The translations under genes and the position numbers were made by a program. Shown one piece after another: positions 43,682 through 52,801 of a DNA stretch of 64,000 bases. The notes under the pieces were generated by a model. It was not told the DNA's origin and made no database searches. It worked only from the letters and a program-made list of their open reading frames with translations. Numbering within the stretch: position 1 is the first letter of the stretch; the number at the start of each line of letters is the position of its first letter. The stretch comes from Alphaproteobacteria bacterium (GTDB lineage Bacteria; Pseudomonadota; Alphaproteobacteria; Rhodobacterales; Rhodobacteraceae): contig JAUHVK010000003.1 of NCBI GenBank assembly GCA_030425145.1, positions 1 to 64,000 of the forward strand, in the 5' to 3' direction.

Positions 43682-44899
43682 ATGTTCGATACCCCCAACC
43701 GTCCCCAGACCTTCACCTGCCACAATGGCGAAAAAGCACCCCTGCCCTTTGCGCAGGCCGAGTACGATCAGCGCGTCGCAGGTCTGCGCGCGATCATGGC
43801 CAGCCACAATCTGGATGCGGTGCTGCTCACCTCGATGCAGAACATCGCCTACTATTCAGGCTTTCTCTATTGCAGCTTCGGTCGCCCCTACGGCCTTGTC
43901 GTGACCCACGACACCTGCACCACCGTCAGCGCCAATATCGACGGCGGTCAGCCGTGGCGCAGGGCGCACTGCGACAACGTCATTTACACCGATTGGGAGC
44001 GCAACAATTACTGGCGCGCAGTCGCGGCACTGGTCGGCAACGGTCGCCGCATCGGTGTCGAAGGTGACCACCTGACGCTCGCCTCCCGTGCCACGCTGGA
44101 TGCGTTCCTGAACACGCCCGAGGTGATCGACATCGCCCCCGACACGATGCGCTCGCGCATGGTCAAGTCCCCCGCCGAAATCGCCCTGATCACCGAAGGC
44201 GCGCGCGTGGCCGATGTGGGCGGCTATGCCATCCGTGACGCCATCCGGGCCGGAGCCCGCGAGATCGACATCGCAATGGCGGGTCGCGACGCGATGGAGC
44301 TCGAGATCGCCCGCAGCTTCCCGGACAGCGAGATGCGCGACAGCTGGGTCTGGTTCCAGTCGGGCCTCAACACAGACGGCGCCCATAACCCAGTGACGAT
44401 GCGAGAACTGCAATACGGCGACATTCTCAGCCTCAACACCTTCCCGATGATCTCGGCCTATTACACCGCGCTGGAACGCACTCTGTTCCTCGGTGAACCC
44501 GACGCCGAGTCCCTCCGTATCTGGAACGCCAACGTCGCCGCGCATGAACTTGGCCTCAGCCTGATCAAACCGGGCATCTCCTGCGCCCAGATCTGCGACG
44601 AGATCAACCGCCTCTTCGCCCAGGAAAACCTGCTGCAATACCGCTCCTTCGGCTACGGTCACTCTTTCGGCATCCTCAGCCACTACTACGGCCGCGAAGC
44701 CGGTCTGGAACTGCGCGAGGATATCGACACGGTGCTGGAGCCGGGCATGGTGGTCTCCATCGAACCGATGCTCTGGATTCCGGAAGGCACGCCCGGAGCC
44801 GGTGGCTACCGCGAGCACGACATTCTGGTCGTGACCGAGGATGGGGCGACCAACATCACCGGTTTCCCGTATGGGCCGGAGCATAATGTGATCGGGTAA
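43682..44899 (+). CDS. Creatinase (creatine amidinohydrolase, M24 fold)
   Basis: 405 residues from the ATG at 43682 (MFDTPNRPQTF), with GGAG 8 bases upstream. It follows Pseudomonas creatinase closely: NIAYYSGFLYCSFGRPYGLV, SANIDGGQPWRR, SGLNTDGAHNPVT (His235 matches the catalytic histidine), YYTALERTLFL, FGYGHSFGILSHYYGREAGL, GAGGYREHDILVV. It splits creatine into sarcosine and urea in the cytoplasm. The M24 fold is shared with the DMSP lyase DddP, but the sequence is clearly of the creatinase type. It stands alone behind a terminator-containing leader. Confidence 0.9.
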   Translation: MFDTPNRPQTFTCHNGEKAPLPFAQAEYDQRVAGLRAIMASHNLDAVLLTSMQNIAYYSGFLYCSFGRPYGLVVTHDTCTTVSANIDGGQPWRRAHCDNVIYTDWERNNYWRAVAALVGNGRRIGVEGDHLTLASRATLDAFLNTPEVIDIAPDTMRSRMVKSPAEIALITEGARVADVGGYAIRDAIRAGAREIDIAMAGRDAMELEIARSFPDSEMRDSWVWFQSGLNTDGAHNPVTMRELQYGDILSLNTFPMISAYYTALERTLFLGEPDAESLRIWNANVAAHELGLSLIKPGISCAQICDEINRLFAQENLLQYRSFGYGHSFGILSHYYGREAGLELREDIDTVLEPGMVVSIEPMLWIPEGTPGAGGYREHDILVVTEDGATNITGFPYGPEHNVIG

Positions 44900-45001
44900 G
44901 ATCGCCAATCATGAGACCCGCCGTCGCGCCAGCGGCGGCGACGCGTCCACCCGCCCCAAGGCGGGCGCGTTCCGCGCCCACCCGGGCGCACGCTTGCACT
45001 A

Positions 45002-45253
45002 TTAACTTGCCGCGCTCGACGATTGCGATGGCAACTTTCCATCCCGATACCACGCCAGCACGTAGACCCGGATCGCCGAGGCCAACCCGACCTCGATGTC
45101 CCGCTCTTCGTCGATCTCCGCTGCAAGCGCGTTGATCGGCATATCCCGCGCCTCGGCAATGTCTCGAAACGCACGCCAGAACGCATCCTCAAGGGACACG
45201 CTGGTGCGATGCCCCCGCAGGGTCAGTGACCGTTTCACGGGCCGTCCGCTCAT
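45002..45253 (-). CDS. Ribbon-helix-helix domain protein
   Basis: 83 residues. The core RSLTLRGHRTSVSLEDAFWR, then AFRDIAEARDMPINALAAEI, matches the RHH_4-type domain found as short proteins in alphaproteobacteria. These are presumed DNA-binding dimers; no target is known. Its ATG overlaps the stop of the upstream DUF4169 gene by 4 bases (ATGA). Confidence 0.8.
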   Translation of the reverse strand: MSGRPVKRSLTLRGHRTSVSLEDAFWRAFRDIAEARDMPINALAAEIDEERDIEVGLASAIRVYVLAWYRDGKLPSQSSSAAS

Positions 45254-45423
45254 GTGGTGGATTTGCCGTCCAGATCGCGCTTGGCCTTCTCGGCCTGCGC
45301 TTTCTCCAACGCCTTCTGCGCCTTCGTCCGCCCGAACTTCACAGCATTCTCATCCGCTTGGGCGCGTTTGTCGGCCCGCGCTTTGGTCTTGCGAAACTGG
45401 TTGAGGTTGGTGACGTTGCTCAT
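45250..45423 (-). CDS. DUF4169 small protein
   Basis: 57 residues from the ATG at 45423 (MSNVTNLNQFRKTKARADKR), rich in Lys, Arg, Ala and Glu, ending KRDLDGKSTT. The start NLNQFRKTKAR is the mark of DUF4169, which in Rhodobacterales commonly precedes a ribbon-helix-helix gene as it does here. The length is normal for the family. The function is unknown. The upstream methyltransferase gene ends 57 bases before. Confidence 0.8.
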   Translation of the reverse strand: MSNVTNLNQFRKTKARADKRAQADENAVKFGRTKAQKALEKAQAEKAKRDLDGKSTT

Positions 45424-45480
45424 ACGCTGATCCTGACACTCCGCCTGCAGGAATTCCAGCCTTTCCCGCCGCGCATCAAC

Positions 45481-46248
45481 TCAAACCGGCTTTCTCAGCA
45501 CCCAGACCTGTTCACTCGGATAGTCCCGCGCCCAGTCCAATGATACGAAAGGCGGTGCTTCTTTCGCCCCCTCCGGCGCATAAAGCTCGTGGTAATTTTC
45601 CACCGCAAAACCGATTTCGCGAAACAGCGCGACCCAGTCCGCCATGGTCAGGTTGAAGGTAACCCCGCTCGGGTCAATCTCCACCTCGGTCCAATCCGCA
45701 CCCCACATGCCGCGATAGGACCGATGCAGCACCCGATCACTGGGTGCACCATTCATTGGCGTGCAGACCAACAACAAAGGATGGTTGCCCAGAAACACCA
45801 ACTGCCCACCGGGCCGCAACAGCCGCCACGCCTCGCGCAGCCAGACCTCCGGTCGACACCAGATAGCAGCGCCATATTCGGAGATGGCAAAGTCGAACGC
45901 CGCATCCGGCAAGCCCGTTGCCTCAGCATTGCCTTCCAGAAAGTTGATTTCGGCACCGTTTTCCGTTGCCAGCCGACGCGCTGTGGTCAATTGCCCCGCG
46001 GACACGTCGATCGCCGTCACCCTCGCACCCCGCCGCGCCAACCAGCCCGAGACATAGCCGGTTCCGCAGCCCAGCTCGATGGCATCTTGGCCCGTCAGGT
46101 CATCCGGCAACAGCCGCAGCGCGCTATCGGGCACATTCCAGATGCCCCATTGCGGGTCAGAGGACCAGAGCCTCTCCCCCAGAGCAACCCAGTTCTTGGC
46201 ATCGGCCTCCCAGACGCCGCGATTGACGGAAATATGGTCATTGGTCAT
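45481..46248 (-). CDS. Class I SAM-dependent methyltransferase
   Basis: 255 residues. The SAM site reads AIELGCGTGYVSGWLARRGA, followed by VTAIDVSAGQLTTAR and the acidic/aromatic motif AAFDFAISEYGAAIW. The family is UbiE/Methyltransf_11-like, acting on small molecules; the substrate is unknown. Between it and fumC (46249-46357) no gene is seen. Confidence 0.85.
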   Translation of the reverse strand: MTNDHISVNRGVWEADAKNWVALGERLWSSDPQWGIWNVPDSALRLLPDDLTGQDAIELGCGTGYVSGWLARRGARVTAIDVSAGQLTTARRLATENGAEINFLEGNAEATGLPDAAFDFAISEYGAAIWCRPEVWLREAWRLLRPGGQLVFLGNHPLLLVCTPMNGAPSDRVLHRSYRGMWGADWTEVEIDPSGVTFNLTMADWVALFREIGFAVENYHELYAPEGAKEAPPFVSLDWARDYPSEQVWVLRKPV

Positions 46249-46357
46249 GTCAAAAAATCACTTTGAAAAAAAGAAAAAGGGTGCCGCAGTATCCCGCGAC
46301 AGCCTGTTCTATCCTAGCAAAAACTCTGGGACTGGCCCCAAGCCGTTTCGAAACAGC

Positions 46358-47752
46358 TTACCCTTTCGGGCCGATCATGTCCTCAGGACGCACAACGCGA
46401 TCAAAGGTCTCTTCGTCAACAAAGCCCAGCGCAATCGCCTCTTCCTTGAGGGTTGTGCCGTTCTTATGCGCGGTTTTGGCTACCTTGGTGGCGTTGTCAT
46501 AGCCGATGGTCGGAGCCAGCGCCGTCACCAGCATCAACGACTCTTTCATCAGCTTGTCGATGCGCGGCTCATTGGCCTCGATGCCCAAGAGCATCCGCTC
46601 GGTAAAGCTGTCTGCCGCATCGCCCAGCAACTGCATGGACTGCAACAGGTTGTAGGCCATCATCGGGTTGTAGACGTTCAGTTCGAAATGCCCCTGCGAG
46701 CCTGCGAACTTGATCGCCGCATCATTGCCCATCACATGCGCCGCCACCTGCGTCAGCGCTTCGGCCTGCGTCGGGTTCACCTTGCCCGGCATGATCGACG
46801 AGCCCGGCTCGTTCTCCGGCAGGATCAATTCGCCCAGACCCGAGCGCGGGCCGGAACCGAGGAAGCGGATGTCATTCGCGATCTTGTAGCAAGAGCCCGC
46901 CACGGTCGCCAAAGCGCCCGACATGAACACCATCGCGTCATGCGCGGCCAGTGCTTCAAACTTGTTGGGCGCGGTTACAAACGGCAGACCGGTGATCTCG
47001 GCCATGTTCGCCGCCACGGTTTCGCCCCAGCCCTTATTGGTGTTGAGACCGGTGCCAACAGCCGTGCCGCCCTGCGCCAGTTCGTAGATGCCCGGCAGGC
47101 AAGCCTTCACCCGCGCGATGCCCTGACGGATCTGATGCGCGTAGCCCGAGAACTCCTGCCCCAGTGTCAGCGGCGTGGCGTCCTGGGTGTGTGTTCGGCC
47201 AATCTTGATAATGTCTTTGAATTCTTCGGATTTCTGCTCAAGTCCCGACGCCAGCTTTTCCAGCCCCGGCAGCAGCACGTCGCGCACCATCATGGCGGCA
47301 GCAATATGCATTGCAGTCGGGAACGTGTCGTTCGACGACTGGCCCATGTTGCAGTGATCGTTCGGGTGTACCGGGTCTTTCGAACCGATCACGCCGCCAA
47401 GAATTTCAATCGCACGGTTCGCGATAACCTCGTTGGCGTTCATGTTCGACTGGGTGCCCGACCCGGTCTGCCAGACCACCAGCGGGAAGTTGTCGTCGAA
47501 CTTGCCGTCGATCACTTCGCCGGCAGCTTGAACGATCGCATCTGCCAGATTGGCATCCAGATCGCCGGACGCCTTGTTCGCCTGTGCACAGGCTTTCTTG
47601 ATCACACCCAAAGCGCGGACAATCGCGACGGGCTGCTTTTCCCATCCGATGGGAAAGTTCATGATCGACCGCTGCGTCTGCGCCCCCCAATACTTTTCGG
47701 ACGGGACCTCAAGCGGGCCAAAACTGTCGGATTCGGTGCGGGTCTGAGCCAT
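46358..47752 (-). CDS. fumC: Fumarate hydratase class II
   Basis: 464 residues from the ATG at 47752 ([16 protein letters not shown]), preceded by GAGGAGG. Signatures are [35 protein letters not shown] and the fumarase/aspartase box [16 protein letters not shown]. It interconverts fumarate and malate in the TCA cycle; class II is oxygen-stable and iron-free. It is a core gene, transcribed alone. Confidence 0.95.
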   Translation of the reverse strand: MAQTRTESDSFGPLEVPSEKYWGAQTQRSIMNFPIGWEKQPVAIVRALGVIKKACAQANKASGDLDANLADAIVQAAGEVIDGKFDDNFPLVVWQTGSGTQSNMNANEVIANRAIEILGGVIGSKDPVHPNDHCNMGQSSNDTFPTAMHIAAAMMVRDVLLPGLEKLASGLEQKSEEFKDIIKIGRTHTQDATPLTLGQEFSGYAHQIRQGIARVKACLPGIYELAQGGTAVGTGLNTNKGWGETVAANMAEITGLPFVTAPNKFEALAAHDAMVFMSGALATVAGSCYKIANDIRFLGSGPRSGLGELILPENEPGSSIMPGKVNPTQAEALTQVAAHVMGNDAAIKFAGSQGHFELNVYNPMMAYNLLQSMQLLGDAADSFTERMLLGIEANEPRIDKLMKESLMLVTALAPTIGYDNATKVAKTAHKNGTTLKEEAIALGFVDEETFDRVVRPEDMIGPKG

Positions 47753-47830
47753 CTGGGCCTCCTCGGTATGCAGTTGCATGCCGTTTAGCCGCAAGCGCCC
47801 CGCAGAGCAATTGTCAAACTGGCGCAGGGG

Positions 47831-48337
47831 CTACTTGCGGAACGTGTCGAGGCTGACGACTTCAGCGTCTTTCCGCTCGGTATTGGGCGCTTCCGGTTCC
47901 TTGACCTTGGGCATGTCCTTGGCTTCCCGCACTGGGCGGGCTGTCGGGACAAGCGCGCCCTCATCAAGCACCTCGCCTTCCATGCTTTCAAAGCGCAACC
48001 CGAACTCGACCGAAGGATCGACAAAGGTGAGGATGGCATCGAACGGAATATAGAGCCGCTCCGGCGCATCGCCGAAATTCAGCGTCACCGCAAACCCGTC
48101 TTCGGTCACTTCCAGATTGTCGAACCAATGCTGCATAACCACAGTCATTTCACCGGGATAACGGTCCGACAGCCAATCCGCGATTTCCGCGTCGGGATGG
48201 CTCGTATCGAAGGTGATGAAGAAGTGGTGATCACCCGGCAGACCATCGCGCTGAACGTCCTCAAGAACGGTGCGGATCAAGCCACGCATCGCCTGATGCA
48301 TCAGGCTGCCATAATTGATGCCAGTCGTCATCCCCAT
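47831..48337 (-). CDS. sspB: SspB, ClpXP adaptor for ssrA-tagged proteins
   Basis: 168 residues. The N-terminal dimerising tag-binding domain (GINYGSLMHQAMRGLIRTVL, HHFFITFDTSHPDAEIADWL, FGDAPERLYIPFDAILTFVD) is followed by a flexible linker and a C-terminal ClpX-binding tail (RKDAEVVSLDTFRK). It tethers ssrA-tagged proteins to ClpXP. The tmRNA gene that writes the tag lies about 2 kb away at 50280-50600. An ATG two codons in, at 48331, is an alternative start. Confidence 0.9.
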   Translation of the reverse strand: MGMTTGINYGSLMHQAMRGLIRTVLEDVQRDGLPGDHHFFITFDTSHPDAEIADWLSDRYPGEMTVVMQHWFDNLEVTEDGFAVTLNFGDAPERLYIPFDAILTFVDPSVEFGLRFESMEGEVLDEGALVPTARPVREAKDMPKVKEPEAPNTERKDAEVVSLDTFRK

Positions 48338-48426
48338 CCTCTCCCGACTCTGTCTTGATCATATAAAATAAAATTGGAAACGAAAGCCCACGCTTGCCCT
48401 AAAGTCATCAAAGCGGCAGAAAACTG

Positions 48427-49074
48427 TCAGCCGAACACCGAACTGATTTCGCGCAGGATTTTTCGACGGATCGCGCGGGCATAATCGCGGTGACCGCGCG
48501 CCGTTTCAACAAAACCGTCCGCTGTGATCACATTACGCAGGTAGAAATTCGTGATCGCCCGTCCCAGCCCTTCGATGGCCAGCCCGTTGACGGTGACCCC
48601 CGACCGTTCTGCGGACCGGCGCAACTGCCGGACTTCGCCCCCCGCATTGGGTGTGCCGTCACCCGACATGTCGATCACCCGCCGCGCACAAACCGGGCCG
48701 CGGTCGAAATGGCGCAAGGCCGCGGACATCGCTTCGGCCGGGGCTGTGTTCGACATAACAAATGCACGCGGCAACCGCTCCACCGCCGCCGCGAAAAGCT
48801 GCACATGAGCGGGGCTTATCATCTGCGTCCAGTCAAGGCTCACCTCCTGCGCATCAACCCCGGACCATTGGATCACACTCAGCGCCACCTGATCGCGCAC
48901 CAGAATCTCGGCGATTTCAGGATCGCGCAGCGCAGCGGCCAGACCGTCGATCTGCAAACGGTACTCCCCCGGGTCAACGGATTGCGACACATCCATCGCC
49001 AGAATCAGCGCCGTCCGGCAGGCTTGGGCAGGCTGCGCAAGACAAAGACATACAAGAAGACATCGCCATATCAT
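48427..49074 (-). CDS. DUF1194 secreted von Willebrand factor A-like protein
   Basis: 215 residues from the ATG at 49074 (MIWRCLLVCLCLAQPAQA), with a signal peptide ending near ACR. The von Willebrand A-like domain has DVSQSVDPGEYRLQIDGLAA (a MIDAS-like DxSxS) and VIDMSGDGTPNAGGEVRQLR. DUF1194 proteins are periplasmic and of unknown function. A second member lies at 52802-53602; the two share these motifs but are not close. Confidence 0.85.
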   Translation of the reverse strand: MIWRCLLVCLCLAQPAQACRTALILAMDVSQSVDPGEYRLQIDGLAAALRDPEIAEILVRDQVALSVIQWSGVDAQEVSLDWTQMISPAHVQLFAAAVERLPRAFVMSNTAPAEAMSAALRHFDRGPVCARRVIDMSGDGTPNAGGEVRQLRRSAERSGVTVNGLAIEGLGRAITNFYLRNVITADGFVETARGHRDYARAIRRKILREISSVFG

Positions 49075-49209
49075 CGCATCAGGTGACCCTGCCCACCCCC
49101 GCGAGGTCAAGGAAAAGAGATGTGATAGCCACCTGCCCCCTGACACTTTTTCCTTTGATCTTGGCGCGATGCCGAATTCATATGCGTCGCAAAGAGGGAG
49201 GAGACCACC

Positions 49210-50247
49210 ATGCGCGCAGCCGTGATCCGAGCGTTCAACGAAGACTTGTCCATCGAAACCGTTGCCGACCCGGCCTGCCCCGAGAATGGTGTCGTCCTCG
49301 AAGTGGCGGCCTGCGGCGTCTGCCGGTCGGATTTCCACGGCTGGACCGGCGAACACCCCAAAGTGAAACCGGGCGACATTCTGGGACACGAATATTGCGG
49401 CACCGTGGTCGAGGCCGGGCCGCTTGCCAAACACAAGGTGGGCGAGCGCCTGATCGCCCCATTCATCCTGTCATGCGGTACCTGCCCGGCATGCCAAACA
49501 GGCGTGTCCAACACCTGCGCCAGCCAGATTGTGCCGGGCTTCGGCACACCGGGCGCCTATGCTGAACTGGTGGCGGTGCCGTTCGATCACAACCTTGTTC
49601 CCCTGCCCGAGTCGATGTCACCCGCTCTGGCGGCCGGTCTGGGATGCCGCGTCACAACCGCCTGGCACGCCCTGACCGATCGCGCCAATGTCCGCGCGGG
49701 AGAATGGGTGGCCATCCACGGCACCGGAGGCATTGGGCTTTCGGCGATGCTCTTGGCCAAGATGCTGGGCGCGCAGGTCGTGGTGGTCGATGTGGTGGAT
49801 GAAAAGCTTGAGCACGCCAAAAGCCTTGGTGCTGACGCGGCGGTGAACGCCACCCAAGGCAACGTCGCCAGCGCGATCCATGACATCACCGGCGGCGGTG
49901 CCCATGTGTCGATCGAAGCACTGGGAATCGAGGCCACCACAAACGCGTCCATCGACTGTCTGCGCATCCTTGGCCGCCACGTTCAGGTCGGTATGCCCGC
50001 AGGGGAAACCGGAATGATGACCGTCAACATGCGCGGCATCTACGGCAAGCAACTGTCCTTCTTCGGCACACGCGGGATGCCCGCTTGGAAATACCCCACG
50101 CTGCTCGACATGATCGAACGCGGACAGGTGGACATTCGCCCGATGGTGTCGCGCGAGGTCACATTGTCGGAGGCCAGTGCCGAACTGGCGGCCATGCGCG
50201 GCCCGACGGCGCCGGGAACGGCGGTCATCACAGACTTCACGCAATAG
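49210..50247 (+). CDS. Zinc-dependent alcohol dehydrogenase family protein
   Basis: 345 residues, a medium-chain dehydrogenase. The catalytic-zinc cysteine is in ACGVCRSDFHGW, with GHEYCGTVVEAG. The structural-zinc cysteines lie in SCGTCPACQTGVSNTC. The NAD-binding loop is HGTGGIGLSAMLLA. It oxidises an alcohol or reduces an aldehyde; the substrate is unknown. A good ribosome site (GGGAGGAGACC) precedes the ATG. The tmRNA gene is convergent downstream. Confidence 0.88.
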   Translation: MRAAVIRAFNEDLSIETVADPACPENGVVLEVAACGVCRSDFHGWTGEHPKVKPGDILGHEYCGTVVEAGPLAKHKVGERLIAPFILSCGTCPACQTGVSNTCASQIVPGFGTPGAYAELVAVPFDHNLVPLPESMSPALAAGLGCRVTTAWHALTDRANVRAGEWVAIHGTGGIGLSAMLLAKMLGAQVVVVDVVDEKLEHAKSLGADAAVNATQGNVASAIHDITGGGAHVSIEALGIEATTNASIDCLRILGRHVQVGMPAGETGMMTVNMRGIYGKQLSFFGTRGMPAWKYPTLLDMIERGQVDIRPMVSREVTLSEASAELAAMRGPTAPGTAVITDFTQ

Positions 50248-50279
50248 GTGAAGATCGAACTGTACTGATTTGAAAATGC

Positions 50280-50600
50280 AGGCTTCTGTTGCCAGGTGCC
50301 TGCGAACCCCGCCTTACGCGGCTAGGCGCAAGGGCTTAAAGATCGGTAGATCCGACTGCTTACGCAGCCATTGCCACCGGAGCATGGTTGTCATTTGCAA
50401 CTATACTGTTTGAACCGATAACGGTGGTATCTCACCGGGACAAAGCTAACGTGTTTAGACGTTCGTCGATCCTGTTTCGGCCCCATGGTCCTGCAAATGA
50501 CAGGGTGTTGGTGGAGCCGCCGGGTACCGCCCCCGGGTCCGAGCCGCTTATTGAACGCGCGTTTATGTCCATAGTCCCCGAGGGGACATGACGAATATCG
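50280..50600 (-). ncRNA. ssrA: Transfer-messenger RNA, circularly permuted two-piece form
   Basis: On the minus strand the acceptor piece comes first (about 50600-50509), ending CGGCTCC plus ACCA (50519-50509). After a 24-base intervening segment, the coding piece begins GGGGCCG (50484-50478), which pairs with the acceptor strand with one GU, then AAACAGGATCGACG, the usual tmRNA 5' region. The tag frame at 50398-50360 reads ANDNHAPVAMAA and stop. A hairpin GCAGGC/GCCTGC plus ATTTTC near 50303-50277 ends the gene. This order (3' half before 5' half) is the permuted form of alphaproteobacteria. The outer ends are approximate. The remaining gap 50601-50683 shows nothing. Confidence 0.92.
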
Positions 50601-50683
50601 GGGTTTCGCGGCGCGAATTCAAGGGGCATCTGGCGTAATCGCACAAGCTGGCGCATGATGCCCTCAGCAAGAGGATCAAGCCA

Positions 50684-51286
50684 ATGAGCGACGCCAAAAC
50701 CGTCTCCTTCACCCAGATGAAAGATGGCACCAAGGAAGATTACGAGCTTCTGGAAAAGCTCGAAAAACCTTATCTCGCGCTGACCCCCGACCGGGTTCTC
50801 GACGAGTTGCGTCGTCAAGGCGAAACCACGCTTGAAGGCTACCGCATCACCCGCCTGCAACATGGGTTGCAATCCGCGACCCGCGCCGAGGCCGATGGCG
50901 CCGATATCGACTGGATCGTGGGCGCATTGCTACACGATGTGGGCGACGGGCTGGCACCGCAGAATCACGATCGCTTCTCTGCCGAAGTGATCCGCCCCTT
51001 CGTCCGCTGGGAGGTCGCGTGGGTTGTCGAACATCACGGCATCTTCCAGATGCTCTACTACGGCCACCACTATGGCTGGGATCGCAATGCGCGGGACCGC
51101 TTCAAGGACCACCCCTGCTTCCAATCCTGCGCCGATTTCTGCGAACGCTGGGACCAGTCCTCGTTCGACCCCGACTACCCGATGAAACCGCTCGAGCATT
51201 TTGAACCGATGGTGCGCGAGGTCTTTGCCCGCAAGGCCTACGACCCCGCTGTGATCCGCGAAGGTGTGGTTGTCGGCCTGCCCTGA
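50684..51286 (+). CDS. HD-domain protein (phosphohydrolase or diiron oxygenase type)
   Basis: 200 residues. The HD motif is GALLHDVGD, with further metal-ligand candidates RLQHGLQSA upstream, PQNHDRFSAE and VVEHHGIFQM downstream and a late Asp. The spacing is like HD oxygenases of the PhnZ/myo-inositol oxygenase group as well as HD phosphatases. The C-terminal segment GHHYGWDRNARDRFKDHPCF is conserved-looking. No phosphonate genes are near, so the reaction is unknown. A PhnB-like gene follows after 19 bases. Confidence 0.75.
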   Translation: MSDAKTVSFTQMKDGTKEDYELLEKLEKPYLALTPDRVLDELRRQGETTLEGYRITRLQHGLQSATRAEADGADIDWIVGALLHDVGDGLAPQNHDRFSAEVIRPFVRWEVAWVVEHHGIFQMLYYGHHYGWDRNARDRFKDHPCFQSCADFCERWDQSSFDPDYPMKPLEHFEPMVREVFARKAYDPAVIREGVVVGLP

Positions 51287-51305
51287 CCCTTTTGGAGTGA
51301 TCAAT

Positions 51306-51785
51306 ATGACGGCCGCAAAGAACACGATCTGCATCTGGTACGACACCGACGCTGAAGCGGCGGCTCGTATCTACGCGCAGACCTTCCCCGACAGCCATGT
51401 CGATGCCGTGTTCCATGCACCCAGTGACTTTCCATCGGGCAAGGCGGGCGATGTGCTCACCGTGCAGTTTACCGTGTTGAGCATCCCTTGCATTGGCCTG
51501 AACGGTGGCCCGATGTTCCCGCAAAGCGAGGCGTTCTCGTTCCAGGTGGCCACCGACACGCAAGAGGAAACCGACGCCTATTGGGATGCCATCGTCGGCA
51601 ATGGCGGACAGGAAAGTGCCTGTGGTTGGTGCAAGGACAAATGGGGGCTGTCCTGGCAGATCACCCCGCGCACATTGACTGATGCTCTGGCGGCGGGTGG
51701 TGACGAAGGCAAACGCGCTTTCGACGCCATGATGCAAATGACCAAGATCGACATCGCCACCATCGACGCAGCGCGGCGCGGCTGA
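51306..51785 (+). CDS. PhnB/3-demethylubiquinone methyltransferase-like VOC protein
   Basis: 159 residues from the ATG at 51306 (MTAAKNTICIWYDTDAEAAA). A single glyoxalase-fold domain with ARIYAQTFPDSHVDAVFHAP, FTVLSIPCIGLNGGPMFPQS and CGWCKDKWGLSWQITPRTL, the pattern of the PF06983 family. Despite the family name no methyltransferase activity should be assumed. Probably co-transcribed with the HD-domain gene. Confidence 0.82.
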   Translation: MTAAKNTICIWYDTDAEAAARIYAQTFPDSHVDAVFHAPSDFPSGKAGDVLTVQFTVLSIPCIGLNGGPMFPQSEAFSFQVATDTQEETDAYWDAIVGNGGQESACGWCKDKWGLSWQITPRTLTDALAAGGDEGKRAFDAMMQMTKIDIATIDAARRG

Positions 51786-51871
51786 CCCTTGTCGCGCCCT
51801 TCCAGCCAAGCTTTCCTTGCATCCAGCGCAAGGGTGGTGTGAGCTTTGCCTGTTGTTTCGAAAGGTAAAAC

Positions 51872-52468
51872 GTGACTGATAGACGCCCGTTCACGGCAAA
51901 GCAGGGCCAGACGCTGTTTCAACCCGGTCAGGAATGTCCCGGTTTTCTGAACCTGACCAAAGGGTCGATCCGGGTGATGCTCACCGGCGCGTCGGGGCGC
52001 GAAGTGGTGCTCTACCGTGTCCGCCCCGGAGAGGTCTGCCTGCAAACCTTCTCCTGCCTTGTCGACGGCCACACCTACGGTGCCGAAGGCATTGTTGAGG
52101 CGGATATCGAAGGCACGCTGATTCCCGCCGCGCGATTCCGCCAGCAACTGGAAGAGGACACCGAGTTCCGCCAGAAGGTGCTCAGCTCCGTTGCCCTGCG
52201 CTTTTCCGAGTACCAGCAGCTGGTCGAGGATGTCGCCCTGACCGGGTTCGACGCGCGGCTGGCCAAGGCACTGCTGCGACTGGCCGACCCGGATGGCACC
52301 GTCCACGCCACCCACTCCGCGCTGGCCGCCGAAACCGCCTCGGGCCGTGCCTATGTCTCGCGGCGATTGGCGGCGATGGCACGCAATGGCGTGGTGGAAC
52401 AACTGCCCGACGGCATCGCGATAAAGGACAGGCGCGCTTTGGAACAGATTGCCGCAGATCCCCGGTGA
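51872..52468 (+). CDS. Crp/Fnr family transcriptional regulator
   Basis: 198 residues. A cyclic-nucleotide-type beta-barrel sensor (QTLFQPGQECPGFLNLTKGS through GREVVLYRVRPGEVCLQTFS) and a C-terminal HTH (HSALAAETASGRAYVSRRLA). It lacks the four-cysteine iron-sulfur set of FNR, though Cys residues at PGQEC and GEVC are present. Followed after 68 bases by a DUF2892 membrane protein that it may control. Confidence 0.85.
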   Translation: MTDRRPFTAKQGQTLFQPGQECPGFLNLTKGSIRVMLTGASGREVVLYRVRPGEVCLQTFSCLVDGHTYGAEGIVEADIEGTLIPAARFRQQLEEDTEFRQKVLSSVALRFSEYQQLVEDVALTGFDARLAKALLRLADPDGTVHATHSALAAETASGRAYVSRRLAAMARNGVVEQLPDGIAIKDRRALEQIAADPR

Positions 52469-52536
52469 CTCTGTCACCGCCGATCATGCGGTTCCTTTGC
52501 TAATCTCCCCTCAGGAGCATGAAAAGGAAACCAACC

Positions 52537-52728
52537 ATGACCAAGAACGAAGGAACCATCGACCGCGCGCTGCGTGTAATTGTAGGCCTTGTCCTGCTGT
52601 CGCTCGTCTTTATCGGACCGCAGACAATGTGGGGCCTGGTCGGCATCGTGCCACTCGCCACCGGCTTGATCGGCATCTGCCCGCTTTATTCCATTCTCGG
52701 CATCAACACCTGCCCGATGAAGAATTGA
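52537..52728 (+). CDS. DUF2892 (YgaP-like) small membrane protein
   Basis: 63 residues from the ATG at 52537 (MTKNEGTIDRALRVIVGLVL); an ATG at 52519 is also in frame. Two membrane segments with the family end GLIGICPLYSILGINTCP, including the conserved CP motifs. It is often encoded beside sulfur-handling or Crp/Fnr genes. The function is unknown. Confidence 0.85.
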   Translation: MTKNEGTIDRALRVIVGLVLLSLVFIGPQTMWGLVGIVPLATGLIGICPLYSILGINTCPMKN

Positions 52729-52801
52729 GTAAAACCGGCAATAACGCCGCTCGCGCAACATGTGATTGGACCGACCGGGGTCAGATGGGCATCCTGACGG
52801 T

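Noticed and set aside
43682-44899. DMSP lyase DddP as an alternative identity for the M24 protein, given DMSP genes nearby
   Set aside because: Sequence landmarks (CSFGRPY, NIDGGQPWRR, NTDGAHNPVT, GHSFGILSHYYGREAGLEL) follow creatinase, not DddP.
43856-44908. A 350-codon minus-strand frame
   Set aside because: Antisense to creatinase; no domain content and no ribosome site.
46079-47788. A 569-codon plus-strand frame
   Set aside because: Antisense shadow of fumC; the minus-strand protein has all fumarase motifs.
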